A stretch of 64,000 nt of DNA, from assembly GCF_049366555.1 (NCBI RefSeq), contig NZ_JBMMGT010000001.1, positions 1 through 64,000 of the forward strand. Reading direction: 5' to 3'. Numbering within the stretch: position 1 is the first letter of the stretch; each line of letters begins with the position of its first letter. Shown one piece after another: positions 34,895 through 43,036 of this stretch. Below the pieces are notes generated by a model. It was not told the DNA's origin. It saw only the letters and a list, made by a program, of their open reading frames with translations, and did not search any database. The position numbers and the translations under genes were made by a program. The stretch is from Avibacterium volantium_A. Its GTDB lineage: Bacteria; Pseudomonadota; Gammaproteobacteria; Enterobacterales; Pasteurellaceae.

Positions 34895-36289
34895 TTATTT
34901 CAAACTGCCCACCATATCTTCAGGGCGAACCCATTCGTCAAATTGCTCTGGGGTAACCAAGCCAAGATTAATGGCTTCTTCTTTTAATGTTGTACCATTT
35001 TTATGCGCAGTTTTTGCGATTTTTGCCGCATTTTCATAACCAATATGGGTATTTAACGCCGTTACCAACATTAAGGAGTTCTCAAGTTGTTGCTTAATGC
35101 GTGGGTGATTTGGTTCAATACCGCTTGCACAATGCTCATCGAACGATACACAAGCATCAGCCAATAACTGGGCAGATTGTAAGAAGTTATACGCCATTAC
35201 AGGTTTGAATACGTTAAGTTGGAAATGCCCTTGTGAACCAGCAAAGGAAATGGTGGTGTCGTTACCTAACACTTGTGCGCAAACCATTGTGAGTGCTTCG
35301 CACTGCGTTGGGTTTACTTTGCCCGGCATAATGGAAGATCCTGGTTCATTTTCAGGAATTAAGATTTCACCAATGCCTGAGCGCGGGCCAGATGCCAATA
35401 AGCGAATATCGTTAGCAATTTTAAATAAGGATACCGCAAGCTGTTTTAATGCACCGTGGGTTTCCACAATGGCATCGTGGGTGGCGAGGGCTTCAAATTT
35501 GTTTTCTGCGGTGATAAACGGCAAGCCAGTGAATTTCGCAATGTATTCAGCCACTTTCACATCATAGCCTTTTGGCGTATTTAACCCTGTTCCTACCGCA
35601 GTTCCACCTAAAGCAAGTTGCGCAAGGTGTGGTAGGGTGTTTTTCAATGCACGCAAGCCGAAATCTAGTTGTGCGGCATAGGCAGAAAATTCTTGCCCAA
35701 GAGTGAGTGGTGTGGCGTCCATTAAGTGAGTACGCCCGATTTTCACCACGTCTTTAAAGGCTTCTGCTTTTGCTGCGAAGGTTTTTTGTAAGCGTTCAAT
35801 GCAAGGAATCGTTACTTCTACCACTTTTTTATAGGCGGCAATGTGCATTGCAGTTGGATAAGTATCATTAGAAGATTGTGATTTATTCACATCATCATTT
35901 GGGTGAATAATGGATTTTTCCCCTAATTTTCCACCATTGATAACGTGCGCACGGTTAGCAATCACTTCATTTAGGTTCATATTGGATTGCGTACCTGAAC
36001 CTGTTTGCCAAATCACCAAAGGGAATTGATCGTCAAGTTTATGGGCTAAAATTTCATCGCAGGCTTGCGCGATTAAATCGCGTTTTTCCACTGGCAATAC
36101 GCCTAGCTCATTGTTTGCGTACGCAGCGGCTTTTTTCAAATAACCAAACGCCTCGATAATTTCGTGGGGCATTGATGCCGCAGGGCCAATTTTGAAATTG
36201 TTACGCGAACGTTCTGTTTGTGCCGCCCAGTATTTATCCGCTGGTACTTTCACTTCGCCCATAGTGTCTTTTTCAATACGAAATTCCAT
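34895..36289 (-). CDS. fumC: Class II fumarate hydratase FumC
   Basis: Oxygen-stable TCA-cycle enzyme interconverting fumarate and malate. 464 residues. The family signature GSSIMPGKVNP, the catalytic Ser loop within it, and the GRTHLMDATPLTLGQE segment are intact. It is a single-gene unit with its own terminator. A CRP-like site lies about 110 bp upstream. Confidence 0.98.
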   Translation of the reverse strand: MEFRIEKDTMGEVKVPADKYWAAQTERSRNNFKIGPAASMPHEIIEAFGYLKKAAAYANNELGVLPVEKRDLIAQACDEILAHKLDDQFPLVIWQTGSGTQSNMNLNEVIANRAHVINGGKLGEKSIIHPNDDVNKSQSSNDTYPTAMHIAAYKKVVEVTIPCIERLQKTFAAKAEAFKDVVKIGRTHLMDATPLTLGQEFSAYAAQLDFGLRALKNTLPHLAQLALGGTAVGTGLNTPKGYDVKVAEYIAKFTGLPFITAENKFEALATHDAIVETHGALKQLAVSLFKIANDIRLLASGPRSGIGEILIPENEPGSSIMPGKVNPTQCEALTMVCAQVLGNDTTISFAGSQGHFQLNVFKPVMAYNFLQSAQLLADACVSFDEHCASGIEPNHPRIKQQLENSLMLVTALNTHIGYENAAKIAKTAHKNGTTLKEEAINLGLVTPEQFDEWVRPEDMVGSLK

Positions 36290-36391
36290 TCTAGTTACCT
36301 CAAATGATTGAATTAATAATAAGAAAACGCCTTGAGTTTAACACTTTGGGAGTAGGAATGGAACGTAAAGGGCAGGGCGAATTTTTTGTTT

Positions 36392-36407
36392 TGTGATATA
36401 GATCATA
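36392..36407. promoter_or_regulatory. Candidate CRP site upstream of fumC
   Basis: TGTGA-TATAGA-TCATA matches the CRP consensus TGTGA-N6-TCACA at 9 of 10 core positions. It lies in the fumC-holC divergent region, nearer fumC. Control of fumC by carbon source is plausible; the site is predicted by pattern only. Confidence 0.45.
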
Positions 36408-36531
36408 AAGAGCGGTAAGATTTTTTTGAATTTTTTGCTAGCGCAAAAATTAATGTTTTCTATTTCGCGGATTTTTCGTTAAAATTATGCGTTTAAAAAT
36501 TTGATTTCATACAGGTAAAAGACGCATTTTT

Positions 36532-36975
36532 ATGGCAAAGCAAGCACAGTTTTATATTTTACAAAAAACACAACCCAAAACACCATTGTCCGCAATGGAA
36601 ACCTTGGCTTGTGATTTGGCTGCGCAAGCTTGGCGATTAGGCAAAAAAGTGCTGATTAGCTGCGAAAGTGAAGAGCAGGCTTTTCGCCTTGACGAAGCCC
36701 TATGGGCAAGAGAGCCAGAAGAATTTGTGCCGCATAATTTATCGGGCGAAATCACCCAATATGCCACGCCCATTGAAATTAGCTGGGCGGGAAAGCGTAA
36801 CGCACAACGCCGTGAGCTGTTAATTAACTTACAAGCTCAAGTGCCTGATTTTGTTGCAAGTTTTACCCAAGTGATCGATTTTGTTCCGAGCGATGAAACG
36901 CAAAAAACCATTGCCCGTGAACGTTATAAACAATACCGCCAATTAGGCTGGCAGCTTAGCACGGAACAAGCCTGA
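36532..36975 (+). CDS. holC: DNA polymerase III subunit chi (HolC)
   Basis: 147-residue accessory subunit of the clamp-loader complex that bridges psi to single-strand binding protein. Family segments AQFYILQK, LACDLAAQAWRLGKKVLI and the W-A-R-E-P-E-EFVPHNL region are recognisable. In many gamma-proteobacteria holC is directly followed by valS; here about 2 kb of other genes intervene. The stop overlaps the next start (TGATG). Confidence 0.93.
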   Translation: MAKQAQFYILQKTQPKTPLSAMETLACDLAAQAWRLGKKVLISCESEEQAFRLDEALWAREPEEFVPHNLSGEITQYATPIEISWAGKRNAQRRELLINLQAQVPDFVASFTQVIDFVPSDETQKTIARERYKQYRQLGWQLSTEQA

Positions 36976-37415
36976 TGACGTGGAATGTGAAAACCTTTGC
37001 TGAACTCAGCACGGCAGAATTATTTGCCATTTACCAAGTTCGCACCGCCGTGTTTGTGGTGGAGCAACAATGTGCTTATCAAGAAGTGGATCATTGGGAT
37101 CAAAGTGCGGTGCATTTTTGGCAAGAATTTGACAGTAAAATCTGTGCTTATTGTCGAATAATTCCACAGGATGACGGCATTCACATTGGCAGAGTGCTAA
37201 TAGCAGAACAGGCCCGAGGCAAAGGCTTAGCCAAAGAATTAATGCAACAAGCCTTGGTTTATTGCCAACAGCATTGGGCAACAGAACCTGTGCTAATTCA
37301 AGCGCAAACTTATTTGCAAAATTTCTACCGTACTTTTGGTTTCCAGCCCACTTCGGCAGAATATTTAGAAGACGGCATACCGCATTTGGATATGAAGTTG
37401 GAGAAGAATAGATAA
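36975..37415 (+). CDS. elaA: GNAT-family N-acetyltransferase, ElaA-like
   Basis: 146 residues with the GNAT fold. The acetyl-CoA pyrophosphate loop is RVLIAEQARGKGLAKELMQQ (about residues 74-93). The N-terminal RTAVFVVEQQCAYQEVDHWD segment identifies the ElaA subgroup. The biological substrate of ElaA is not settled. It overlaps holC upstream and the next small gene downstream by single bases, indicating coupled translation. Confidence 0.9.
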   Translation: MTWNVKTFAELSTAELFAIYQVRTAVFVVEQQCAYQEVDHWDQSAVHFWQEFDSKICAYCRIIPQDDGIHIGRVLIAEQARGKGLAKELMQQALVYCQQHWATEPVLIQAQTYLQNFYRTFGFQPTSAEYLEDGIPHLDMKLEKNR

Positions 37416-37597
37416 TGAAACCAATGACAAAAGAAGAAATTATTGAGCAGCAACGGCAATTACACATTCTCTTTAAAGCGTGGATGGACGATAAAAAGAC
37501 ACGTGAAGTGCTAACATTTCAACGCCCTAATGGGGATATTGTCGATCATTATCCTGATGGGACGGAAGTTGTTATTGAGTATGCAAAAGCAAAATAA
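37415..37597 (+). CDS. Small protein upstream of the zeta-like kinase, possible antitoxin
   Basis: 60 residues; an internal ATG at 37424 is an alternative start. The sequence (TKEEIIEQQRQLHILFKAWM, then a basic-acidic mix ending VVIEYAKAK) is a small soluble helical protein with a short GDIVDHYPDGTEV beta segment. I do not recognise a family with confidence. Its start overlaps the elaA stop by one base and its end overlaps the kinase gene by 17 bp. This small-gene-then-kinase order is what an antitoxin/zeta-toxin pair would show, but DNA-binding or epsilon-like features are not evident. Confidence 0.65.
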   Translation: MKPMTKEEIIEQQRQLHILFKAWMDDKKTREVLTFQRPNGDIVDHYPDGTEVVIEYAKAK

Positions 37598-38183
37598 TTT
37601 AGCCATTTTTTACTGTGGTACAAATGGGGCTGGTAAAACAACTTTGCGTGGATTTAACAAAGATTTCGTACAGATTGTGATTGATTCTGATCATATTGCA
37701 ATGCGACTTAACCCTGATAATCCTCGTTTGGTAGATAGTCCAGCAGGTAGAGAAGCGATTGAGTTATTTAAGTTTGCGATTAACCAACAAATTTCGTTTT
37801 CTATGGAATCTACCTTATCGGGTAATTCCATTTTGCAACGTATTAAAGCAGCAAAAGAAAATGGCTTTTTTGTGCGATTAAATTATATTGGTGTTGATGG
37901 GGTTTCAATTAACATCAAGCGAGTAAAAGCCAGAGTAGCAAGCGGTGGACATTTTATTGATGAAGCAACTATCCGTAACCGTTACGACATCAGTTTGCAA
38001 AATTTAACGAAAATATTACCTCTTTGTGATGAAGTATTTATCTACGATAATTCAAGCGAAGCCCCAAATTTGGTTTTTCACATTAGCGACAATAAATTAA
38101 CTCAATGGGTTGATGAGTTACCGAAGTGGTGTGAGGAAGTGAAAAAAACACTAGAAATTCCTAGCATAGCAAAGCCGTACTAG
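37581..38183 (+). CDS. Zeta toxin-like P-loop kinase
   Basis: 200 residues from the ATG at 37581. The Walker A loop is CGTNGAGKTT near residues 13-22. The catalytic Asp lies in IVIDSDHIAMRLNP, positioned as in zeta/PezT toxins, and a conserved ESTLSG substrate-loop motif and downstream arginines (RVKARVASGGH, ATIRNRYD) follow. Zeta toxins phosphorylate UDP-N-acetylglucosamine and block cell-wall synthesis; chromosomal relatives of this short type are mostly uncharacterised. The frame extends to 37530, but that part overlaps the preceding gene and is not family-like. It is cotranscribed with holC-elaA by overlap. Confidence 0.8.
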   Translation: MQKQNNLAIFYCGTNGAGKTTLRGFNKDFVQIVIDSDHIAMRLNPDNPRLVDSPAGREAIELFKFAINQQISFSMESTLSGNSILQRIKAAKENGFFVRLNYIGVDGVSINIKRVKARVASGGHFIDEATIRNRYDISLQNLTKILPLCDEVFIYDNSSEAPNLVFHISDNKLTQWVDELPKWCEEVKKTLEIPSIAKPY

Positions 38184-38333
38184 GTTACGCATAGTTCTGC
38201 CCCGCTAGGGCTGGATGTTAGAAAAGACAAAGAGCTACAGATGTAGTTCACTCAGTCAAAGGCTATACATAACTATGTATAGTCTGCTGTATGTGGGAAA
38301 ACCTTCAGTCAATATTCTCATAGGAATATTTAT
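38184..38333 (+). other. Structured intergenic region with four hairpins
   Basis: About 150 bp with consecutive small inverted repeats. These are GCCC/GGGC (38199-38211), GAGCTAC/GTAGTTC with loop AGAT (38232-38249), CTATACAT/ATGTATAG with loop AACT (38263-38282), and AATATTC/GAATATT (38311-38330). The last encloses the AGGA ribosome site of the next gene. None has a T run, so they are not simple terminators. A structured leader or small RNA belonging to the insert is possible. Confidence 0.5.
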
Positions 38334-38975
38334 ATGGATTTAAAGAAAATATTTAAGGAATACCTTCCAATTGTTATCATGGCAGTTGGGACAACTTATA
38401 CTGTTACACTAGCTATGATAAGCGATCAAAATGCAAGCTTGAAGGAAATAAATGGGAATTTAAAAGAGAAAAACACAGAGTTAGAGAAATCTCTGGAAAA
38501 ATTAAAAGTAGATTTTAAGTCTATCAGTGATAAGAAAGAGTTTTTGGAAAAGAGCACAGATAAAGTAAAATCTGATCTTTCTGATAAAGATAAAATAAAT
38601 AAAGAACTTGAAGAAAAAATTAAAAGTTTTAAATCTCAGTTAAGCTCTGAGAAGAATAAAACATTGAATCTATTAGAAATAAAAAGCAAATATGAAATAG
38701 TTCTTAGAGAGAAAAATGAACTATTAAAGTCAAATGATACTTTGAAAGAGGAATATACTAAACTTAACAACAACTATAAATTATTATTGGATAATTTTGA
38801 TAAGCTGACCAATATAAGTAGAGAAATCGAGAAATTAGAATATAAAGAACAAGAGTATAGAGAATGTAATTATTTTATGCATCCTAAACCTAAGGAAATC
38901 ATAGAACAATGTAAAGAAAATTTAAAATATACACAATCAGAGTTATCAAAACTTAGACAGAAACTACCATACTAA
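38334..38975 (+). CDS. Membrane-anchored coiled-coil protein of unknown function
   Basis: 213 residues. One hydrophobic segment near the N-terminus (about residues 11-29, LPIVIMAVGTTYTVTLAMI) is followed by about 170 residues of Lys/Glu/Leu-rich heptad-like sequence, a long coiled coil. The end has two Cys (ECNYFMHP and EQCKENL). It is noticeably more AT-rich and richer in Lys/Asn codons than its neighbours, which suggests transfer. The family is not recognised. It ends 19 bp before valS, so valS may be cotranscribed with it. Confidence 0.75.
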   Translation: MDLKKIFKEYLPIVIMAVGTTYTVTLAMISDQNASLKEINGNLKEKNTELEKSLEKLKVDFKSISDKKEFLEKSTDKVKSDLSDKDKINKELEEKIKSFKSQLSSEKNKTLNLLEIKSKYEIVLREKNELLKSNDTLKEEYTKLNNNYKLLLDNFDKLTNISREIEKLEYKEQEYRECNYFMHPKPKEIIEQCKENLKYTQSELSKLRQKLPY

Positions 38976-38994
38976 TTTTATTAAGAGAAAACCA

Positions 38995-41859
38995 ATGACT
39001 ACAAACTTCCAAATGGCAGACCGTTTCGATGCGTCTGCAGTAGAACAAGCACTTTATAAACACTGGGAAGCGCAAGGCTATTTTAAACCAACAGAGAATC
39101 CGAATGTTCCAAGTTACTGCATTGCAATTCCTCCACCGAATGTAACAGGGAGTTTGCATATGGGACACGCTTTCCAGCAAACTTTGATGGATACGCTGAT
39201 CCGTTTTCATCGTATGGAGGGGGATAACACCCTTTGGCAGGCGGGGACTGACCACGCAGGGATCGCTACGCAAATGGTGGTGGAACGTAAAATCGCAGCG
39301 GAAGAGGGCAAAACTCGCCACGATTACGGACGCGAAGCTTTTATCGAAAAAATTTGGGATTGGAAAGCCTATTCAGGTGGCACGATCAGCCAGCAAATGC
39401 GACGTTTGGGCAATTCCATTGATTGGGAACGTGAGCGTTTCACAATGGACGATGGTCTTTCTGATGCGGTGAAAGAAGTCTTTGTGCGTTTGCACGAAGA
39501 GGGCTTGATTTATCGTGGGAAACGCCTTGTAAACTGGGATCCTAAATTGCACACCGCCATTTCTGATCTAGAAGTAGAAAATAAAGAGAGCAAAGGCTCG
39601 CTCTGGCATTTCCGCTATCCATTGGCGAACGGTGAAAAAACGGCAGATGGCAAAGATTATTTAGTGGTTGCTACTACTCGTCCTGAAACAATGCTGGGCG
39701 ATACCGCGGTGGCAGTTCACCCAGAAGATGAGCGTTATCAATCTCTTATCGGAAAAACCGTGATTTTACCGTTAGCAAACCGTGAAATTCCGATTATCGC
39801 TGATGATTATGTGGATCGTGAATTCGGTACAGGTGTGGTAAAAATCACCCCAGCACACGATTTCAACGACTACGAAGTGGGTAAGCGTCATCAGTTGCCA
39901 ATGGTGAACGTGATGACTTTGAATGCGGATATTCGTGATGAAGCGGAAATTATCGGCGTAGATAATAAGCCGTTAGCGAATTATGTGGCGGAAATTCCTG
40001 AGAAATATCGTGGAATGGAGCGTTTTGCCGCACGTAAACAAATCGTGGCGGATTTCGAGGCTTTAGGCTTGTTGGAAGAAATCAAACCACACGATCTCAA
40101 AGTGCCCTATGGTGATCGGGGTGGCGTGCCGATTGAACCAATGCTGACCGATCAATGGTATGTGAGCGTGAAGCCATTGGCAGAGGTGGCAACCAAAGCG
40201 GTGGAAGAGGGCGAGATCCAATTCGTGCCGAAACAATATGAAAACCTTTATTTCTCGTGGATGCGTGATATTCAAGACTGGTGTATTTCTCGCCAACTTT
40301 GGTGGGGACACCGCATTCCTGCTTGGTATGATGAAGAAGGCAATATTTATGTGGCTCGCAGTGAAGAAGAAGTACGGTCAAAATATCACTTAAATTCTGA
40401 TGTGAAACTCAAACAAGATGAAGATGTGCTAGACACTTGGTTCTCATCGGCGTTATGGACATTCTCTACACTTGGTTGGCCGCAGCAAACAAAAGAACTG
40501 AAAATGTTCCACCCAACAGATGTGTTAATCACCGGATTTGACATCATTTTCTTCTGGGTGGCACGAATGATTATGTTCACTATGCACTTCATCAAAGATG
40601 AAAATGGCAAACCGCAAGTGCCATTTAAAACCGTGTATGTAACAGGCTTAATTCGTGATGAAAACGGACAGAAGATGTCAAAATCAAAAGGTAACGTGCT
40701 TGATCCGATTGATATGATTGACGGCATTAGCCTTGATGATTTGTTAGAAAAACGCACCGGCAATATGATGCAGCCGCAGTTAGCGGAAAAAATCGCCAAA
40801 GCCACCCGCAAAGAGTTTGCCGACGGCATTGCGGCTCACGGTACTGATGCCTTGCGTTTCACCCTTGCCGCCCTTGCCAGCAATGGACGTGATATTAACT
40901 GGGATATGAAACGTTTGGAAGGCTACCGCAATTTCTGTAACAAGTTATGGAATGCAAGCCGCTTTGTTCTCACCAATGACAAATTGGATCTTTTAGAGGG
41001 TGAAGTGGAGTATAGCCTAGCGGATCGTTGGATCAATTCTGAGTTTAATCGTGCGGTGGAAGCGGTGCGCTCTGCATTCGCACAATATCGTTTTGACTTG
41101 GCGGCGAATGCTATTTATGAGTTCACTTGGGATCAGTTCTGCGACTGGTATTTGGAGCTGACTAAACCGGTATTTGCACAAGGCAGTGCTGCACAAAAAC
41201 GTGGTGCAAGCCGTACCTTAGTGCGTGTATTGGAAAAATTATTGCGTTTAGCGCACCCAATTATTCCATTTATTACCGAAGAAATTTGGCAAAAAGTGAA
41301 AGGTTTTGCGGGTGTAAGTGGCGATACCATTATGCTACAACCTTATCCGCAGTATGAGCCGAGCCAAATTGATGAGCAAGCTGAACAGCAAATTGATTGG
41401 TTGAAAGAAATCATTATTGCTGTGCGTAATATCCGTGCAGAATGTAATATTGCACCAAGTAAAGGCTTAGACGCATTATTACGCCATTTAACGCCAGAAC
41501 AGCAACAAATTCTTGCCGATAACTGCACATTATTAGCAAGTATGGCGAAATTAGACAGCGTTGAAGTGTTAAATGATGGGGTAGAAGCGCCATTCTCAGT
41601 AACCAAATTAGTTGGCAACACGGAACTTCTTATTCCAATGGCTGGCTTTATTGATAAAGCAACCGAGCTAGCACGCTTAACCAAAGAGCTAGAAAAACTC
41701 AACGGTGAAATTGCGCGTATTGAAAACAAATTGAGCAATGAAGCCTTTGTAGCGAAAGCCCCTGAGCAAGTGATTGCGAAAGAACGTGAAAAAATGCAAG
41801 GCTATCAAGAAGCGATTGCAAAAGTTCAAGCGCAATATCAGGCGATCGAAGCCCTTTAA
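38995..41859 (+). CDS. valS: Valyl-tRNA synthetase
   Basis: Class I aminoacyl-tRNA synthetase charging tRNA-Val, 954 residues. HMGH in PPNVTGSLHMGHAF is the HIGH motif (about residues 40-53), and KMSKSKGNV is the KMSKS loop. The editing domain (TTRPETMLGDTAVAVHPED) and C-terminal coiled coil (from about residue 880) are present. A hairpin terminator follows. It is separated from holC by the kinase/coiled-coil insert. Confidence 0.98.
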   Translation: MTTNFQMADRFDASAVEQALYKHWEAQGYFKPTENPNVPSYCIAIPPPNVTGSLHMGHAFQQTLMDTLIRFHRMEGDNTLWQAGTDHAGIATQMVVERKIAAEEGKTRHDYGREAFIEKIWDWKAYSGGTISQQMRRLGNSIDWERERFTMDDGLSDAVKEVFVRLHEEGLIYRGKRLVNWDPKLHTAISDLEVENKESKGSLWHFRYPLANGEKTADGKDYLVVATTRPETMLGDTAVAVHPEDERYQSLIGKTVILPLANREIPIIADDYVDREFGTGVVKITPAHDFNDYEVGKRHQLPMVNVMTLNADIRDEAEIIGVDNKPLANYVAEIPEKYRGMERFAARKQIVADFEALGLLEEIKPHDLKVPYGDRGGVPIEPMLTDQWYVSVKPLAEVATKAVEEGEIQFVPKQYENLYFSWMRDIQDWCISRQLWWGHRIPAWYDEEGNIYVARSEEEVRSKYHLNSDVKLKQDEDVLDTWFSSALWTFSTLGWPQQTKELKMFHPTDVLITGFDIIFFWVARMIMFTMHFIKDENGKPQVPFKTVYVTGLIRDENGQKMSKSKGNVLDPIDMIDGISLDDLLEKRTGNMMQPQLAEKIAKATRKEFADGIAAHGTDALRFTLAALASNGRDINWDMKRLEGYRNFCNKLWNASRFVLTNDKLDLLEGEVEYSLADRWINSEFNRAVEAVRSAFAQYRFDLAANAIYEFTWDQFCDWYLELTKPVFAQGSAAQKRGASRTLVRVLEKLLRLAHPIIPFITEEIWQKVKGFAGVSGDTIMLQPYPQYEPSQIDEQAEQQIDWLKEIIIAVRNIRAECNIAPSKGLDALLRHLTPEQQQILADNCTLLASMAKLDSVEVLNDGVEAPFSVTKLVGNTELLIPMAGFIDKATELARLTKELEKLNGEIARIENKLSNEAFVAKAPEQVIAKEREKMQGYQEAIAKVQAQYQAIEAL

Positions 41860-41869
41860 TTTCGAGCAA

Positions 41870-41902
41870 AAATATCCCTCTTTTCAGAGGGATATTTTTT
41901 AA
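41870..41902 (+). terminator. Intrinsic terminator of valS
   Basis: An 11-bp stem (AAATATCCCTC with GAGGGATATTT) with loop TTTTCA, then TTTAAA on the plus strand, 11 nt past the valS stop. Confidence 0.85.
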
Positions 41903-41976
41903 ATAGTGTTTTCTAATTAGAAAAATATGCTTTAAAATAGTCAATGATTATCTATTTTCTGTGATTGTTACGCTCT

Positions 41977-42525
41977 ATGAAATTAAACTTCCCAACAATT
42001 CTGACCTTATTCCGTGTGGTGCTTATCCCATTTTTTGTCTTGGCGTTTTATCTCCCTTTTGCTTGGGCGCCATTTTTAACCACCGCGATCTTTTTTGTCG
42101 CTGCCGTTACAGACTGGTTTGATGGCTACTTAGCACGAAAATGGAATCAAAGCACGCCCTTTGGCGCATTTCTCGATCCCGTTGCGGACAAAGTGATGGT
42201 GGTTGCTGCACTGGTGTTAGTGGTGGAATATCAACACAGCTTTTGGGTAACCTTGCCTGCGATTGTAATGATCTCAAGGGAAATCATCGTTTCCGCCTTG
42301 CGCGAATGGATGGCGGAAATCGGCAGCCGTAGCAAAGTGGCCGTGTCTTGGCTTGGAAAAGTTAAAACCGCCTCACAAATGCTGGCATTAGGTGGATTGC
42401 TATGGCGTTATAATGTTTTAATGGAAATTGCAGGCATCGTATTCTTATATATCGCCGCGATTTTAACCGTGTGGTCAATGCTACAATATCTCAAAGCCGC
42501 AAAAGATAATTTATTAGAAGAATAA
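41977..42525 (+). CDS. pgsA: CDP-diacylglycerol-glycerol-3-phosphate 3-phosphatidyltransferase
   Basis: Inner-membrane enzyme making phosphatidylglycerol phosphate. 182 residues from the ATG at 41977; a TTG at 41965 is an alternative in-frame start, and neither has a strong ribosome site. The CDP-alcohol phosphotransferase signature DG-x2-AR-x8-G-x3-D-x3-D is complete in the DGYLARK...GAFLDPVAD segment. Four to five membrane helices are predicted. An inverted USS pair terminates it. Confidence 0.95.
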   Translation: MKLNFPTILTLFRVVLIPFFVLAFYLPFAWAPFLTTAIFFVAAVTDWFDGYLARKWNQSTPFGAFLDPVADKVMVVAALVLVVEYQHSFWVTLPAIVMISREIIVSALREWMAEIGSRSKVAVSWLGKVKTASQMLALGGLLWRYNVLMEIAGIVFLYIAAILTVWSMLQYLKAAKDNLLEE

Positions 42526-42540
42526 AATTCTCAAAAATTG

Positions 42541-42584
42541 CACCGCACTTGGGTTGAATAGATAATTAAGTGCGGTGTTTTTTT
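42541..42584 (+). terminator. pgsA terminator made from an inverted USS pair
   Basis: CACCGCACTT (42541-42550) pairs with AAGTGCGGTG (42568-42577), followed by TTTTTTT. Each arm is one exact uptake signal. Confidence 0.88.
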
Positions 42585-42719
42585 ATGAGTTTTTTTGTGG
42601 AAGAGCCAAGCTAAAAATAATATCGAAGTGGAAATCATCAAGCTCTGCTTTCAAAATAAACGAATTTATAGAAAGTGAATTTTTTTTAGTCAATCAAATA
42701 CAAAGTAAGAAATTTCTAT

Positions 42720-42747
42720 TTGACTAATCATCGTAAATCCGTAAAAT
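42720..42747 (+). promoter_or_regulatory. Promoter of the tRNA-Gly/tRNA-Leu operon
   Basis: -35 TTGACT (42720-42725), a 16-bp spacer and -10 TAAAAT (42742-42747), about 40 bp upstream of tRNA-Gly. Confidence 0.6.
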
Positions 42748-42788
42748 GCACCTCGTTGTTTAGCAAGACCGAATGGTTAGCTAAGTAT

Positions 42789-42864
<76 letters not shown>

Positions 42865-42866
42865 AC

Positions 42867-42953
42867 GCCCGAGTGGTGAAATCGGTAGACACAAGGGATT
42901 TAAAATCCCTCGACTTTCGAGTCGTGGCGGTTCAAGTCCGCCCTCGGGCACCA
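42867..42953 (+). tRNA. tRNA-Leu (anticodon TAA)
   Basis: An 87-nt class II tRNA from GCCCGAGTGG to CTCGGGCACCA with encoded CCA and the long variable arm of leucine tRNAs. The anticodon stem AGGGA/TCCCT encloses loop TTTAAAA, anticodon TAA. Only 2 nt from tRNA-Gly, so cotranscribed. Confidence 0.97.
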
Positions 42954-42981
42954 TTTGAAAAGTCAAATAAATCAATAAGAT

Positions 42982-43005
42982 AGTCGCCAAGAGCGGCTTT
43001 TTTTA
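42982..43005 (+). terminator. Terminator of the tRNA-Gly/Leu operon
   Basis: A 6-bp stem (AGTCGC with GCGGCT, one G-T pair) with loop CAAGA, followed by TTTTTTT. Confidence 0.65.
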
Positions 43006-43036
43006 TATCTGAAAATCAAAGTTGGGACTTTCCCCT

